From Chamaelirium japonicum (lineage: Eukaryota > Streptophyta > Magnoliopsida > Liliales > Melanthiaceae): a stretch of 64,000 nt of DNA. This document shows, piece after piece, positions 13,284-27,680 of this stretch. Each line of letters opens with the position of its first letter. The stretch's first letter is position 1. The DNA is taken from the NCBI GenBank assembly GCA_947650365.1, contig CANTAL010000137.1, positions 434,001 through 498,000 on the forward strand. The letters run 5' to 3'. Position numbers and translations under genes: made by a program. A model generated the notes under the pieces. That model was not told the origin of the DNA. It saw nothing but the letters and a program-made list of their open reading frames with translations, and searched no databases.

Positions 13284-15097
13284 CATGAATGTATTAGAAT
13301 GGATCGTGCGAATGAATTAGAATGGATCGTACGAATGAATTAGAATGGATTGTATGAATGAATTAGAATGGATCTTACGAATGAATTAGAATGGATCGTG
13401 CGAATGAATTAGCATGAATCGTACGAATGTATTAGAATGGATCGTACGAATGAATGAATTAGAATAGATCGTATGAATGAATTAGAATGGATCGTACGAA
13501 TGAATTAGAATGGATCGTACGAATTAATTAGAATGGATCTTACGAATGAATTAGAATGGATCGTATGAATGAATTAGAATGGATCGTACGAATAAATTAG
13601 AATGGATACATTCGTCCGAATGAATTAGAATGGATCATACGAATGAGTAAGAATGGATCGTGCGAATGAATTAGAATGGATCTTACGAATGAATTAGAAT
13701 GGATTGTACGAATGAATTAGAATGGATCGTACGAATGAATTAGAATGGATCTTACGAATGAATTAGAATGGATCGTACGAATAAATTAGAATAGATCGTA
13801 TGAATGGTTTAGAATGGATACATTCGTGCGAATGAATTAGAATGGATCGGACGAATGAATTAGAATGGATCGTACGAATGAATTAGAATGGATCAAATGA
13901 ATGAATTAGAATGGTTACATTCATGCGAATGAATTAGAATGGATCGTACGAATGGATTAGAATGGATCGTACGAATAGATTAGAATGGATACATTTGTGC
14001 GAATGAATTAGAATGGAACATACGAATGAGTAAGAATGGATCGTACGAATGAAATAGAATGGATTGTACGAATGAATTAGAATGGATCGTGCGAATGAAT
14101 TTGAATGGATCGTACGAATGAATTAGAATGGATCGTACGAATGAATTAGAATGGATCGTACGAATGAATTAGAATGGATACATTCGTGCGAATGAATTAA
14201 AATGGATACATTCGTGCAAAAGAATTAGAATAGATCGTATGAATGAATTAGAATGGATCCTATGAATGAATTAGAATGGATCGTGCGAATGAATTAGAAT
14301 GAATCATACGAATGAATTAGAATGGATCGTACGAATGAATTAGAATGGATCGTACGAATGAATTAGAATGGATCATACGAATGAATTAGAATGGATCATA
14401 CGAATGAGTAAGAATGGATCGTACGAATGAAATAGAATGGATTGTATGAATGAATTAGAATGGATCGTACGAATGAATTAGAATGAATCGTGTGAAAGAA
14501 TTAGAATGGATTGTATGAATGAATTAGAATGGATCATATGAATGAATTAGAATGGATCGTGCGAATGAATTAGAATGGATCGTACGAATGAATTAGAATG
14601 GATCGTACGAATGAATTAGAATGGATCATACGAATGAATTAGATTGGATCATACGAATGAGTAAGAATGGATTGTACGAATGAAATAGAATGGATTGTAC
14701 GAATGAATTAGAATGGATACATTCGTGCGAATGAATTAGAATGGATCGTATGAATGAATTAGAATAGATTTTGTGAATGAATTAGAACTGATCGTACGAA
14801 TGAATTAGAATGGATACATTCGTGCGAATGAATTAGAATGGATTGTATGAATGAATTAGAATGGATCCTATGAATGAATTAGAATGGATCGTACGAATGA
14901 ATTAGAATGGATACATTCGTGTGAATGAATTAGAATTGATCGTACAAATGAATTAGAATGGATCGTACGTACGAATGAATTAGAATGGATCAAATGAATG
15001 AATTAGAATGGTTACATTCATGCGAATGAATTAGAATGGATCGTACGAATGGATTAGAATGGATCGTATGAATGGATTAGAATGGATACATTCGAGC
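13284..15097 (+). repeat. Satellite block 19, F orientation, about 1.8 kb
   Basis: GGTTACATTC marker units lie near 13,912 and 15,009, each after GATCAAATG. Cassettes lie near 13,640, 14,030, 14,405 and 14,660. A 4 bp duplication (CGTACGTACG) sits near 14,967. Confidence 0.93.
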
Positions 15098-16129
15098 GTA
15101 CGATCCATTCTAATTCATTCGTCCGATCCATTCTAATTCATTCGCACGAATGTATCCATTCTAATTCATTCGTACGATCTATTCTAATTCATTCGTACGA
15201 TCCATTCTAATTCATTCGCAAGATCCATTCTAATTCATTCGTACGATCCATTCTAATTCATTCGTATGATCCATTCTAATTCATTCGCACGAATGTATCC
15301 ATTCTAGTTCATTCGTACGATCCATTCTAATTCATTCATACGATCCATTCTAATTCATTCGCACGATCCATTCTAATTCATTCGTACGATCCATTCTAAT
15401 TCATTCATATGATCCATTCTAATTCATTCGCACAAATGTATCCATTCTAATTCATTCGCACAAATGTATCCATTCTAATTCATTCGTACGATCCATTCTA
15501 ATTCATTCACACGATCCATTCTAATTCATTCGTATGATCCATTCTAATTCTTTCACACGATCCATTCTAATTCATTCGAACGATCCATTCTAATTCATTC
15601 GCACGATCCATTCTAATTCATTCGTACGATCCATTCTAATTCATTCGTACGATCCATTCTAATTCATTCGCACAAATGTATCCATTCTAATTCATTCGTA
15701 CGATCCATTCTAATTCATTCGCACGATCCGTTCTATTTCATTCGTACGATCCATTCTAATTCATTCGTACGATCCATTCTAATTCATTCGTATGATCCAT
15801 TCTAATTAATTCGTATGATCCATTCTAATTCATTCGTACGATCTATTCTAATTCATTCATACAATCCATTCTAATTCATTCGCACGAATGTATCCATTCT
15901 AATTAATTCATACGATCCATTCTAATTCATTCGTATGATCTATTCTTATTCATTCGCACGATCCAGTCTAATTGATTCGCACGATCCATTCTAATTCATT
16001 CGCACGAATGTATCCATTCTAATTCATTCGTACGATCCATTCTAATTCATTAATATGATCCATTCTAATTCATTCGTACGATTCATTCTAATTCATATGC
16101 ACAAAGGTATCCATTCTAATTCATTCACA
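15098..16129 (-). repeat. Satellite block 20, R orientation
   Basis: R units ending with CATATGCACAAAGG and then CACACGAAAGAATT. The last 400 bp match the end of block 6 (about 6,700-7,120) unit for unit with few changes. Confidence 0.93.
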
Positions 16130-18990
16130 CGAAAGAATTAGAATGGATTGTATGAAAGAATTAGAATGGATCGTGCGAATGAATTAGAATGGATCGTACG
16201 AAAGAATTAGAATGGATCGTACGAAGGAATTAGAATGGATCGTACGAATGAGTAAGAATGGATCGTACGAATGAATTAGAATGGATCGTACGAATAAATT
16301 AGAATGGATACATTCGTCCGAATGAATTAGAATGGATCATACGAATGAGTAAGAATGGATCGTACGAATGAAATAGAATAGATTGCACGAATGAATTAGA
16401 ATGGATCGTACGAATGAATTAGAATGGATCGTGTGAAAGAATTAGAATGGATCGTACGAATGAATTAGAATGGATCGTACGAAGGAATTAGAATGGATCG
16501 TACGAATGAATTAGAATGGATCGTACGACTGAATTAGAATAGATTGTACGAATGAATTAGAATGGATCGTACGAAGGATTTAGAATGGATCGTACGAATG
16601 AATTAGAATGGATATATTCGTGCAAATGAATTAGAATGGATCGTATGAATGTATTAGAATGGATCGTATGAGTGAATTGGAATGGATCGTACGAATGAAT
16701 TAGAATTGATCGTACGAATGAATTAGAATGGATCGTGCAAATGAATTAGAATGGATCGTACGAATGAATTAGAATGGATACATTCGTGCGAATGAATTAG
16801 AATAGATCGTACGAATGAATTAGAATGGATCGTACGAATGAATTAGAATGGATACATTCGTGCGAATGAATTAGAATGGAACGGACGAATGAATTAGAAT
16901 GGATCGTAGGAATAAATTAGAATGGATCGTACGAATGAATTAGAATGGATCGTATGAATGAATTATAATGGATACATTCGTGCGAATGAATTAGAATTGA
17001 TCGTACGAATGAATTAGAATGGATCGTGCGAATGAATTAGAATGGAAACATTTGTGCGAATGAATTAGAATGGATCGGACGAATGAATTAGAATGGATCG
17101 TATGAATGCATTAGAATGGATCGTACGAATGAATTAGAATGAATACATTCGTGAGAATGAATTAGAATTGATCGTACGATTGAATTAGAATAGATCGTAC
17201 GAATGAATTAGAATGGATCGTACGAATGAACTAGAATGGATACATTCGTGCGAATGAATTAGAATGGATCGTACGAATGAATTAGAATGGATCGTACGAA
17301 TGAATTAGAATGGATCGTACGAATGAATTAGAATGGATCGTACGAATGAATTAGAATAGATCGTACGAATGAATTAGAATGGATCGTACGAAGGAATTAG
17401 AATGGATCGTACAAATGAATTAGAATGGATATATTCATGCAAATGAATTAGAATGGATCGTATGAATGTATTAGAATGGATCGTATGATTGAATTAGAAT
17501 GGATCATACGAATGAATAAGAATGGATCGCAAGAAAGAAATAGAATAGATTGCATGAATGAATTAGAATGGATCGCACGAATGAATTAGAATGGATCGTA
17601 CGAATGAATTAGAATGGATCGTGTGAAAGAATTAGAATGGATTGTATGAATGAATTAGAATGTATCGTACGAATGAATTAGAATGGATCGTACGAAGAAA
17701 TTAGAATGGATCGTACGAATGAATTAGAATGGATCGTACGAATGAATTAGAATAGATCGTACGAATGAATTAGAATGGATCGTACGAAGGAATTAGAATG
17801 GATCGTACGAATGAATTAGAATGGATATATTCGTGCAAATGAATTAGAATGGATCGTATGAATGTATTAGAATGGATCATATGAGTGAATTAGAATGGAT
17901 CATACTAATGAATTAGAATTGATCGTACGAATAAATTAGAATGGATCGTGCGAATGAATTAGAATGGATCATACGAATGAATTAGAATAGATCGTACGAA
18001 TGAATTAGAATAGATCATACGAATGAATTAGCATGGATCGTACGAATGAATTAGAATGGATACATTTGTGCGAATGAATTAGAATGGATCGGACGAATGA
18101 ATTAGAATGGATCGTACGAATAAATTAGAATGGATCGTACGAATGAATTAGAATGGATCGTATGAATGAATTAGAATGGATACATTCGTGCGAATGAATT
18201 AGAATTGATCGTACGAATGAATTAGAATGGATCGTGCGAATGAATTAGAATGGATACATTTGTGCGAATGAATTAGAATGGATCGGACGAATGAATTAGA
18301 ATGGATCGTACGAATAAATTAGAATGGATCGTACGAATGAATTAGAATGGATCGTATGAATGAATTAGAATGGATACATTCGTGCGAATGAATTAGAATT
18401 GATCGTACGAATGAATTAGAATGGATCGTGCGAATAAATTAGAATGGATCATACGAATGAATTAGAATGGATCGTACGAATGAACTAGAATAGATACATT
18501 CGTGCGAATGAATTAGAATGGATCGTACGAATGAATTAGAATGGATCGTACGAATGAATTAGAATGGATCGTACGAATGAATTAGAATGGATCGTACGAA
18601 TGAATTAGAATGGATACCTTCATGCAAATGAATTAGAATGGATCGGACGAATGAATTAGAATGGATCGTACGAATGAATTAGAATGGATCAAATGAATGA
18701 ATTAGAATGGTTACATTCATGCGAATGAATTAGAATAGATCGTACGAATGGATTAGAATGGATCGTATGAATGGATTAGAATGGATACATTCGAGCGAAT
18801 GAATTAGAGTGGATAGTACGAATAAATTAGAATGGATCGTAAGAATGGATATGAATGGATCCTATGAATGGATTAGAATGGATACCTTTGTGCATATGAA
18901 TTAGAATGGATCGTATGAATGAATTAGAATAGATCAGATTAATGAATTAGAATGGATCGTACGAATGAATTAGAATGGATACATTCGTGC
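16130..18990 (+). repeat. Satellite block 21, F orientation, about 2.9 kb
   Basis: One of the longest F runs. Sub-blocks with GCAAATGAATTAG then GTATGAATGTATTAG repeat near 16,622, 17,430 and 17,840. It ends in CGTGCACG, centred on TGCA like block 11. Confidence 0.93.
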
Positions 18991-19156
18991 ACGATCCATT
19001 CTAATTCATTTGCACAAATGTATCCATTCTAATTCATTCGTACGATCCATTCTAATTCATTAATATGATCCATTCTAATTCATTCGTACGATCCATTCTA
19101 ATTCATATGCACAAAGGTATCCATTCTAATTCATTCGTTCGATCCATTCTAATTCA
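18991..19156 (-). repeat. Satellite block 22, R orientation, short
   Basis: Seven units with ATTAATATG and CATATGCACAAAGG. It ends in AATTCAGGATCGTACG. The stretch is the inverted counterpart of 8,860-8,960. Confidence 0.92.
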
Positions 19157-20242
19157 GGATCGTACGAATGAATTAGAATGGATACATTCGTGCGAATGAA
19201 TTAGAATTGATTATACGAATGAATTAGAATGGATCGTGCGAATGAATTAGAATGGATCGTACGAATGAATTAGAATGGATCATACGAATGAACTAGAATT
19301 GATACATTCGTGCGAATGAATTAGAATGGATCGTACGAATGAATTAGAATGGATCGTACGAATGAATTAGAATGGATATATTCGTGCAAATGAATTAGAA
19401 TGGATCGTATGAATGTATTAGAATGGATCGTACGAATGAATTAGAATGGATTCGTACGAATGAATTAGAATGGATACATTCGTGCGAATGAATTAGAATG
19501 GATCGTAACAATGAGTAAGAATGGATCGTACGAATGAAATAGAATGGATCGTACGAATTAATTAGAATGGATCGTACGGAATGAATTAGAATGGATTGTA
19601 TGAATGAATTAGAATGGATCATAGAATGAATTAGAATGGATCGTACGAATGAATTAGAATGGATCGTGCGAATGAATTAGAATGGATCGTACGAATGAAT
19701 TAGAATGGATCGTGCTAATGAATTAGAATGGATCGTACCAATGAGTAAGAATGGATCGTACGAATGAAATAGAATGGATTGTGCGAATGAATTAGAATGG
19801 ATCGTACGAATGAATTAGAATGGATCGTGTGAAAGAATTAGAATGGATTGTATGAATGAATTAGAATAGATCGTATGAATGAATTAGAATGGATCGTACG
19901 AATGAATTAGAATGGATCGTACGAATGAATTAGAATGGATCGTAGGAATGAATTAGAATGGATCGTACGAATGAATTAGAATGGATCGTGTGAAAGAATT
20001 AGAATGGATTGTATGAATGAATTAGAATAGATCGTATGAATGAATTAGAATGGATCGTACGAATGAATTAGAATGGATCGTGCGAATGAATTAGAATGGA
20101 TCGTAGGAATGAATTAGAATGGATACATTCGTGCGAATGAATTAGAATGGATCGGACTAATGAATTAGAATGGATCGTACGAATGAATTAGAATGGATCA
20201 AATGAATTAGAATGGATCATAGAATGAACTAGAATGGATCGT
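19157..20242 (+). repeat. Satellite block 23, F orientation
   Basis: Minus-strand reading across 19,395-19,622 is stop-free by chance. It ends in GGATCGTACGATCC, a perfect 14 bp palindrome and the cleanest F-to-R switch in the window. Confidence 0.93.
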
Positions 20243-20919
20243 ACGATCCATTCTAATTTATTCATTTAATCCATTCTAATTCATTCGCACGATCCATTCT
20301 AATTCACTCATACGATCCATTCTAATACATTCATACGATCCATTCTAATTCATTTGCACGAATATATCCATTCTAATTCATTCGTACGATCCATTCTAAT
20401 TCATTCGTACGATCCATTCTAATTCATTCATAGGATCTATTCTAATTCATTCATACAATCCAATCTAATTCATTCGCACGAATGTATCCATTCTAATTCA
20501 TTCGTACGATCAGTTCTAATTCATTCACAAAATCTATTCTAATTCATTCATACGATCCATTCTAATTCATTCACACGAATGTATCCATTCTAATTCATTC
20601 ATACGATCCATTCTAATTCCTTCGTACGATCCATTCTAATTCCTTCGTACGATCCATTCTAATTCATTCGTACGATCCATTCTAATTCATTCGTACGGTC
20701 CATTCTAATTCCTTCGTACGATCCATTCTAATTCATTCGTACGATCCATTCTAATTCATTCATACAATCCATTCTAATTCTTTCACACGATCCATTCTAA
20801 TTCATTCGTACGATCCATTCTAATTCATTCGTGCAATCCATTCTATTTCATTCGTACGATCCATTCTTACTCATTCGTATGATCCATTCTAATTCATTCA
20901 CACAAATGTATCCATTCGT
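20243..20919 (-). repeat. Satellite block 24, R orientation
   Basis: The marker CAGTTCTAATTC then CACAAAATC near 20,510-20,535 matches 3,685-3,710 and 38,005-38,030. It ends in CATTCGTACGAATG. Confidence 0.92.
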
Positions 20920-21490
20920 ACGAATGAATTAGAATAGATTGTACGAATGAATTAGAATGGATCGTACGAATGAATTAGAATGGATCGTACGAAGGAATTA
21001 GAATGGATCGTACGAATGAATTAGAATGGATCGTACGAATGAATTAGAATAGATCGTACGAATGAATTAGAATGGATCGTACGAAGGAATTAGAATGGAT
21101 CGTACGAATGAATTAGAATGGATATATTCGTGCAAATGAATTAGAATGGATCATATGAATGTATTAGAATGGATCATATGAGTGAGTTAGAATGGATCGT
21201 ACGAATGAATTAGAATGGATCGTATGAATGAATTAGAATGGATACATTCGTGTGAATGAATTAGAATGGATCGATGAATGAATTAGAATAGATTTTGTGA
21301 ATGAATTAGAACTGATCGTACGAATGAATTAAAATGGATACATTCGTGCGAATGAATTAGAATGGATTGTATGAATGAATTAGAATGGATCCTATGAATG
21401 AATTAGAATGGATCGTACGAATGAATTAGAATGGATACATTCGTGCGAATTAAATAGAATGGATCATACGAATGAGTAAGAATGGATCGT
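20920..21490 (+). repeat. Satellite block 25, F orientation
   Basis: Ends abruptly (GGATCGTCATTC), one of the few switches without a clear palindromic centre. Confidence 0.92.
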
Positions 21491-22699
21491 CATTCTAATT
21501 CATTTGTATGATCCATTCTAATTCATTTGTATCCATTCTATTTCATTCGCACGATCCATTCTAATTCATTCGCGTAATCTATTCTAATTCATTCGTACGA
21601 TCCATTCTAATTCATTCGTACGATCCATTCTAATTCATTCTTACAATCCATTCTAATTCATTTGCATGATCCATTCTAATTCATTCCTATGATCTATTCT
21701 AATTCATTCGTACGATCCATTCTAATTCATTCTAATTCATTCGTACAATCCATTCTACGATCCATTCTAATTCATTCGTATATTCCATTCTAATTTATTA
21801 GCACGATCCATGCTAATGAATTAGAATGGATCGTACGATCCAATCTAATTCATTCATACGATCCATTCTTACTCATTCGTATGATCCATTCTAATTCAAT
21901 CGAACGATCCATTCTAATTCATTCGTACGATCCATTCTAATTCCTTCGTACGATCTATTCTAATTCATTCGTACGATCCATTCTAATTCCTTCGTACGAT
22001 CCATTCTAATTCCTTCGTACGATCCATTCTGATTCATTCGTACGATCCATTCTAATTCATTCGCGCAATCTATTCTAATTCATTCGTACGATCCATTCTA
22101 ATTCATTCGTACGATCCATTCTAATTCATTCATACAATCCATTCTAATTTATTCGCACGAATGTATCCATTCTAATTCATTTGTACGATCCATTCTAATT
22201 CATTAATATGATCCATTCTAATTCATTCGTACGATCCATTCTAATTCATTCGTAGGATCCATTCTAATTCATTCGTACAATCTATTTTATTTCATTCGTA
22301 CGGTCCATTCTTACTCATTCGTATGATCCATTCTAATTCATTCGGACGAATGTATCCATTCTAATTTATTCGTACGATCCATTCTAATTCATTCGTACAA
22401 TCCATTCTAATTCATTCGTACGATCCATTCTTACTCATTCGTATGATCCATTCTAATTCATTCGTAGGATCCATTCTAATTCATTCGTATGATCGATTCT
22501 AATTCATTCGCACTATCCATTCTAATTCATTCGTACGATCCATTCTAATTCATTCGTATGATCCTTTCTAATTTATTCGTTCAAATATATCCATTCTAAT
22601 TCATTCGTACGATCCATTCTAATTCATTCGTACGGTCCATTCTAATTCATTCGCACAATCCATTCTATTTCATTTGTATGATCCATTCTTACTCATTCG
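21491..22699 (-). repeat. Satellite block 26, R orientation
   Basis: Contains a 21 bp F insert at about 21,812-21,832 made by the fold-back quasi-palindrome. It ends in CATTCGTGCGAATG. Confidence 0.92.
21792..21838. repeat. Fold-back quasi-palindrome M3, copy 1
   Basis: Same element with one arm mismatch (TTTATTAGC). Flanks (CGTATATTCC to the left, CCAATCTAATTC and CTTACTC to the right) match the other two copies over several hundred bases. Confidence 0.9.
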
Positions 22700-23214
22700 T
22701 GCGAATGAATTAGAATGGATCATACGAATGAGTAAGAATGGATCGTACGAATGAAATAGAATGGATTGTGCGAATGAATTAGAATGGATCGTATGAATGA
22801 ATTAGAATGGATCGTGTGAAAGAATTAGAATGGATCGTGCTAATGAATTAGAATGGATCGTACGAATGGATTAGAATGGATACATTCAAGCGAATGAATT
22901 AGAATGGATCGTACGAATGAATTAGAATGGATCATACGAATGAGTAAGAATGGATCGTACGAATGAATTAGAATGGATCGTACGAATAAATTAGAATGGA
23001 TACATTCGTCCGAATGAATTAGAATGGATCATACGGATGAGTAAGAATGGATCGTACGAATGAAATAGAATAGATCGTACGAATGAATTAGAATGGAATA
23101 TACGAATGAATTAGAATGGATCGTACGAATGAATTAGAATGGATCGTATGAATGAATTAGAATGGATCGTACGAATGAATTAGAATGGATCGTGCGAATG
23201 AATTCGAATGGATC
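22700..23214 (+). repeat. Satellite block 27, F orientation
   Basis: Cassettes near 22,725, 22,935 and 23,040. It ends at GAATTCGAATGGATC, a variant type B switch lacking the second GAATTC. Confidence 0.92.
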
Positions 23215-24290
23215 ATACAATCCATTCTAATTCATTCATACAATCCATTCTAATTCTTTCGCATTAATGTATCCATTCTAATCCATTCGTACGATCCATT
23301 CTAATCCATTCGTACGATCCATTCTAATTCATTCGCACAAATATATCCATTCTAATTCATTCGTACGATCCATTCTAATTCATTCATACGATCCATTCTA
23401 ATTCATTCGTACGATCCATTCTAATTCATTCGTATGATCCATTCTAATTAATTTGTATGATCCATTCTAATTCATTCGTACGATCCATTCTAATTCATTC
23501 GTACGATCTATTCTAATTCATTTGTACGATCCATTCTAATTCATTCGTATGATCCATTCTAATTAATTCGTATGATCCATTCTAATTCATTCGTACGATC
23601 CATTCTAATTCATTCGTACGATCCATTCTAATTCATTCGCACAATCCATTCTATTTCATTCGTACGATCCATTCTTACTCATTGGTACGATCCATTCTAA
23701 TTTATTCTAATTCATTCTATTTCATTCGTACGATCCGTTTTAATTCACTCATACGATCCATTCTAATTCATTCATACGATCCATTCTAATTCATTTGCAC
23801 GAATATATCCATTCTAATTCATTCGTACGATCCATTCTAATTCCTTCGTACGATCCATTCTAATTCCTTCGTACGATCCATTCTAATACCTTCGTACGAT
23901 CCATTCTATTTCATTCGTATGATTCATTCTAATTCATTCGTACGATCCATTCTAATTCATTCATACGATCCATTCTAATTCATTCATACAATCCATTCTA
24001 ATTCTTTTACACGATCCATTCTAATTCATTCGTAGGATCCATTCTAATTCATTCGCACAATCCATTCTAATTTATTCGTACAATCCATTCTAATTCATTC
24101 GTATCAACCATTCTAACTCATTCGGTGGATCCATTCTAATTCATTTGTACGATCCATTCTAATTCATTCCCACGATCCATTCTAATTTATTCGTACGATG
24201 CATTCTAATTCATTCGTACGATCTATTCGAATTCATCCGCACGAATGTAACCATTCTAATACATTCATACGATTCATTCTAATTCATTCG
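23215..24290 (-). repeat. Satellite block 28, R orientation
   Basis: First copy of a 1.8 kb duplicated segment starts here. It ends at TTCGGGATACATTCG, an abrupt switch that recurs at 26,100. Confidence 0.93.
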
Positions 24291-25068
24291 GGATACATTC
24301 GTGCCAAAGAATTAGAATAGATCGTATGAATGAATTAGAATGGATCCTATGAATGAATTAAAATGGATCGTGCGAATGAATTAGAATGGATCGTACGAAT
24401 GAATTAGAATGGATCGTGCTAATGAATTAGAATTGATCGAACGAATGAATTAGCATGGATCGTGCTAATGAATTAGAACGGAACGTACGAATAAATTAGA
24501 ATGGATCATGTGAAAGAATTAGAATGGATTGTATGAATGAATTAGAATGAATTCGTACGATCCATTCGAATTCATTCGCACGATCCATTCTAATTCATTC
24601 ATACGATCCATTCTAATTCATTCATACAATCAATTCTAATTCTTTCACACGATCCATTCTAATTCATTCGTAGGATCCATTCTAATTCATTCGTACAATC
24701 TATTCTATTTCATTCGTACGATCCATTCTTACTCATTCGTATGATCCATTCTAATTCATTCGCACGAATGTATCCATTCTAATTTATTCGTACGATCCAT
24801 TCTAATTCATTCGTACGATCCATTCTAATTCATTCGTACAATCCATTCTAATTCTTTCACACGATCTAGTCTAATTCATTCGTATGATCCATTCTAATTC
24901 ATTCGTAAGATCCATTCTAATTCATTCGTACGATCCATTCTAATTCATTCGTACGATCCATTCTAATTCATTCGCACGAATGTATCCATTCTAGTTCATT
25001 CGTACGATCCATTCTAATTCATTCGTACGATCCATTCTAATTCATTCGCACGATCCATTCTAATTCAT
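23240..25068 (+). repeat. 1.8 kb tandem duplication, copy 1
   Basis: The offset to copy 2 is 1,833 bp at GATCCGTTTT (23,732 and 25,565) and 1,810 bp at GGGATACATTCG (24,290 and 26,100). The 23 bp change is one CCTTCGTACG unit lost from copy 2 near 25,700. Several substitutions separate the copies, so it is older than the 2,914 bp event. Confidence 0.9.
24291..24553 (+). repeat. Satellite block 29, F orientation, short
   Basis: Eleven units starting with a GTGCCAAAG long unit and ending in a type A switch. It is matched unit for unit by block 31. Confidence 0.93.
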
Positions 25069-26100
25069 TCATACAATCCATTCTAATTCATTCGCATGAA
25101 TGTATCCATTCTAATCCATTCGTACGATCCATTCTAATCCATTCGTACGATCCATTTTAATTCATTCGCACAAATGTATCCATTCTAATTCATTCGTACG
25201 ATCCATTCTAATTCATTCGTACGATCCATTCTAATTCATTCGTACGATCCATTCTAATTCATTCATATGATCCATTCTAATTGATTTGTATGATCCATTC
25301 TAATTCATTCGTACGATCCATTCTAATTCATTCGTACGATCTATTCTAATTCATTTGTACGATCCATTCTAATTCATTCGTATGATCCATTCTAATTAAT
25401 TCGTATGATCCATTCTAATTCATTCATACGATCCATTCTAAATCATTCGTACGATCCATTCTAATTCATTCGCACAATCCATTCTATTTCATTCGTACGA
25501 TCCATTCTTACTCATTGGTACGATCCATTCTAATTCATTCTAATTCATTCTATTTCATTCGTACGATCCGTTTTAATTCACTCATACGATCCATTCTAAT
25601 TCATTCATACGATCCATTCTAATTCATTTGCACGAATATATCCATTCTAATTCATTCGTACGATCCATTCTAATTCCTTCGTACGATCCATTCTAATTCC
25701 TTCGTACGATCCATTCTATTTCATTCGTATGATCCATTCTAATTCATTCGTACGATCCATTCTAATTCATTCATACGATCCATTCTAATTCATTCATACA
25801 ATCCATTCTAATTCTTTTACACGATCCATTCTAATTCATTCGTAGGATCCATTCTAATTCATTCGCACAATCCATTCTAATTCATTCGTACAATCCATTC
25901 TAATTCATTCGTATGATCCATTCTAACTCATTCGGTGTATCCATTCTAATTCATTCGTACGATCCATTCTAATTCATTCCCACGATCCATTCTAATTTAT
26001 TCGTACGATCCATTCTAATTCATTCGTACGATCTATTCTAATTCATTCACACGAATGTAACTATTCTAATACATTCATACGATTCATTCTAATTCATTCG
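24554..26100 (-). repeat. Satellite block 30, R orientation
   Basis: Holds the end of the first and the start of the second 1.8 kb segment, meeting near 25,069. Markers GATCCGTTTTAATTC lie at 23,732 and 25,565. Confidence 0.93.
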
Positions 26101-26878
26101 GGATACATTCGTGCCAAAGAATTAGAATAGATCGTATGAATGAATTAGAATGGATCCTATGAATGAATTAGAATGGATCGTGCGAATGAATTAGAATGGA
26201 TCGTACGAATGAATTAGAATGGATCGTGCTAATGAATTAGAATTGATCGAACGAATGAATTAGCATGAATCGTGCTAATGAATTAGAATGGAACGTACGA
26301 ATAAATTAGAATGGATCATGTGAAAGAATTAGAATGGATTGTATGAATGAATTAGAATGAATTCGTACGATCCATTCGAATTCATTCGCACGATCCATTC
26401 TAATTCATTCATACGATCCATTCTAATTCATTCATACAATCAATTCTAATTCTTTCACACGATCCATTCTAATTCATTCGTAGGATCCATTCTAATTCAT
26501 TCGTACAATCTATTCTATTTCATTCGTACGATCCATTCTTACTCATTCGTATGATCCATTCTAATTCATTCGCACGAATGTATCCATTCTAATTTATTCG
26601 TACGATCCATTCTAATTCATTCGTACGATCCATTCTAATTCATTCGTACGATACATTCTAATTCTTTCACACGATCCAGTCTAATTCATTCATATGATCC
26701 ATTCTTATTCATTCGTAAGATCCATTCTAATTCATTCGTACGATCCATTCTAATTCATTCGTACGATCCATTCTACTTCATTCGCACGAATGTATCCATT
26801 CTAGTTCATTCGTACGATCCATTCTAATTCATTCGTACGATCCATTCTAATTCATTCGCACGATCCATTCTAATTCAT
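25069..26878 (+). repeat. 1.8 kb tandem duplication, copy 2
   Basis: Repeats copy 1 through two switches, including the abrupt TTCGGGATAC join and the type A join. Similarity stops near 26,878, where copy 1 has CATACAATCC and this copy has GCACGAATG. Confidence 0.9.
26101..26363 (+). repeat. Satellite block 31, F orientation, short
   Basis: Second copy of block 29, 1,810 bp downstream, with the same odd GTGCCAAAG start and type A end. Confidence 0.93.
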
Positions 26879-27680
26879 TCGCACGAATGTATCCATTCTA
26901 ATTCATTCGTATATACGATCCATTCTAATTCATTCGCACGAATGTATCCATTCTAATTCATTTGTATAATCCAATCTAATTCATTCGCACGATCCATTCT
27001 AATTCATTCGTACGATCCATTCTAATTCATTCGTACGATCCATTCTAATTCATTCGTATGATCCATTCTAATTAATTCGTATTATCCATTCTAATTCATT
27101 CGTACGATCCATTCCAATTCATTTGCACGAATATATCCATTCTAATTCTAATTCATTAGCACGATCTATTCTAATTCATTCATACGATCCATTCTAATTC
27201 ATTCGCACGAATGTATCCATTCTAATTCATTAATACGATCCATTCTAATTCATTCGCATGATCCATTCTAATTCATTAGCACGAATATATCCATTCTAAT
27301 TCATTCGCACGATCTATTCTAATTCATTCGTACGATCCATTCTAATTCATTCGCACGAATGTATCCATTCTAATTCATTAGCACGATCCATTCTAATTCA
27401 TTCGTATGATCCATTCTAATTCCTTCGTACGATCCATTCTAATTCCTTCGTATCCATTCTAAGTCACTCATACGATCCATTCTAATTCATTCATATGATC
27501 TATTCTAATTCATTCATACAATCCATTCTAATTCTTTCACATGATCCATTCTAATTCATTCGTACGATCCATTCTAATTCATTCGCACAATCCATTCTAA
27601 TTCATTCGCACGAATGTATCCATTCTAAATCATTCGTACAATCCATTCTATTTCATTCGTACGATCCATTCTTACTCATT
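26364..27680 (-). repeat. Satellite block 32, R orientation
   Basis: After the 1.8 kb copy ends near 26,878, 28 bp units are frequent. Partial units (CTAATTCTAATTC near 27,142) show small indels. It ends in CATTGTACGAATG. Confidence 0.92.

Noticed and set aside
19395-19622. Stop-free minus-strand reading of 75 codons
   Set aside because: Same artefact; it ends at the usual TTCTAA of a plain unit and crosses several variant units.
24291-26363. Terminal inverted repeats of a DNA transposon around blocks 28 to 31
   Set aside because: The inverted arms are satellite units of the usual kind, there is no internal coding sequence and no target-site duplication; segmental duplication explains the pattern.
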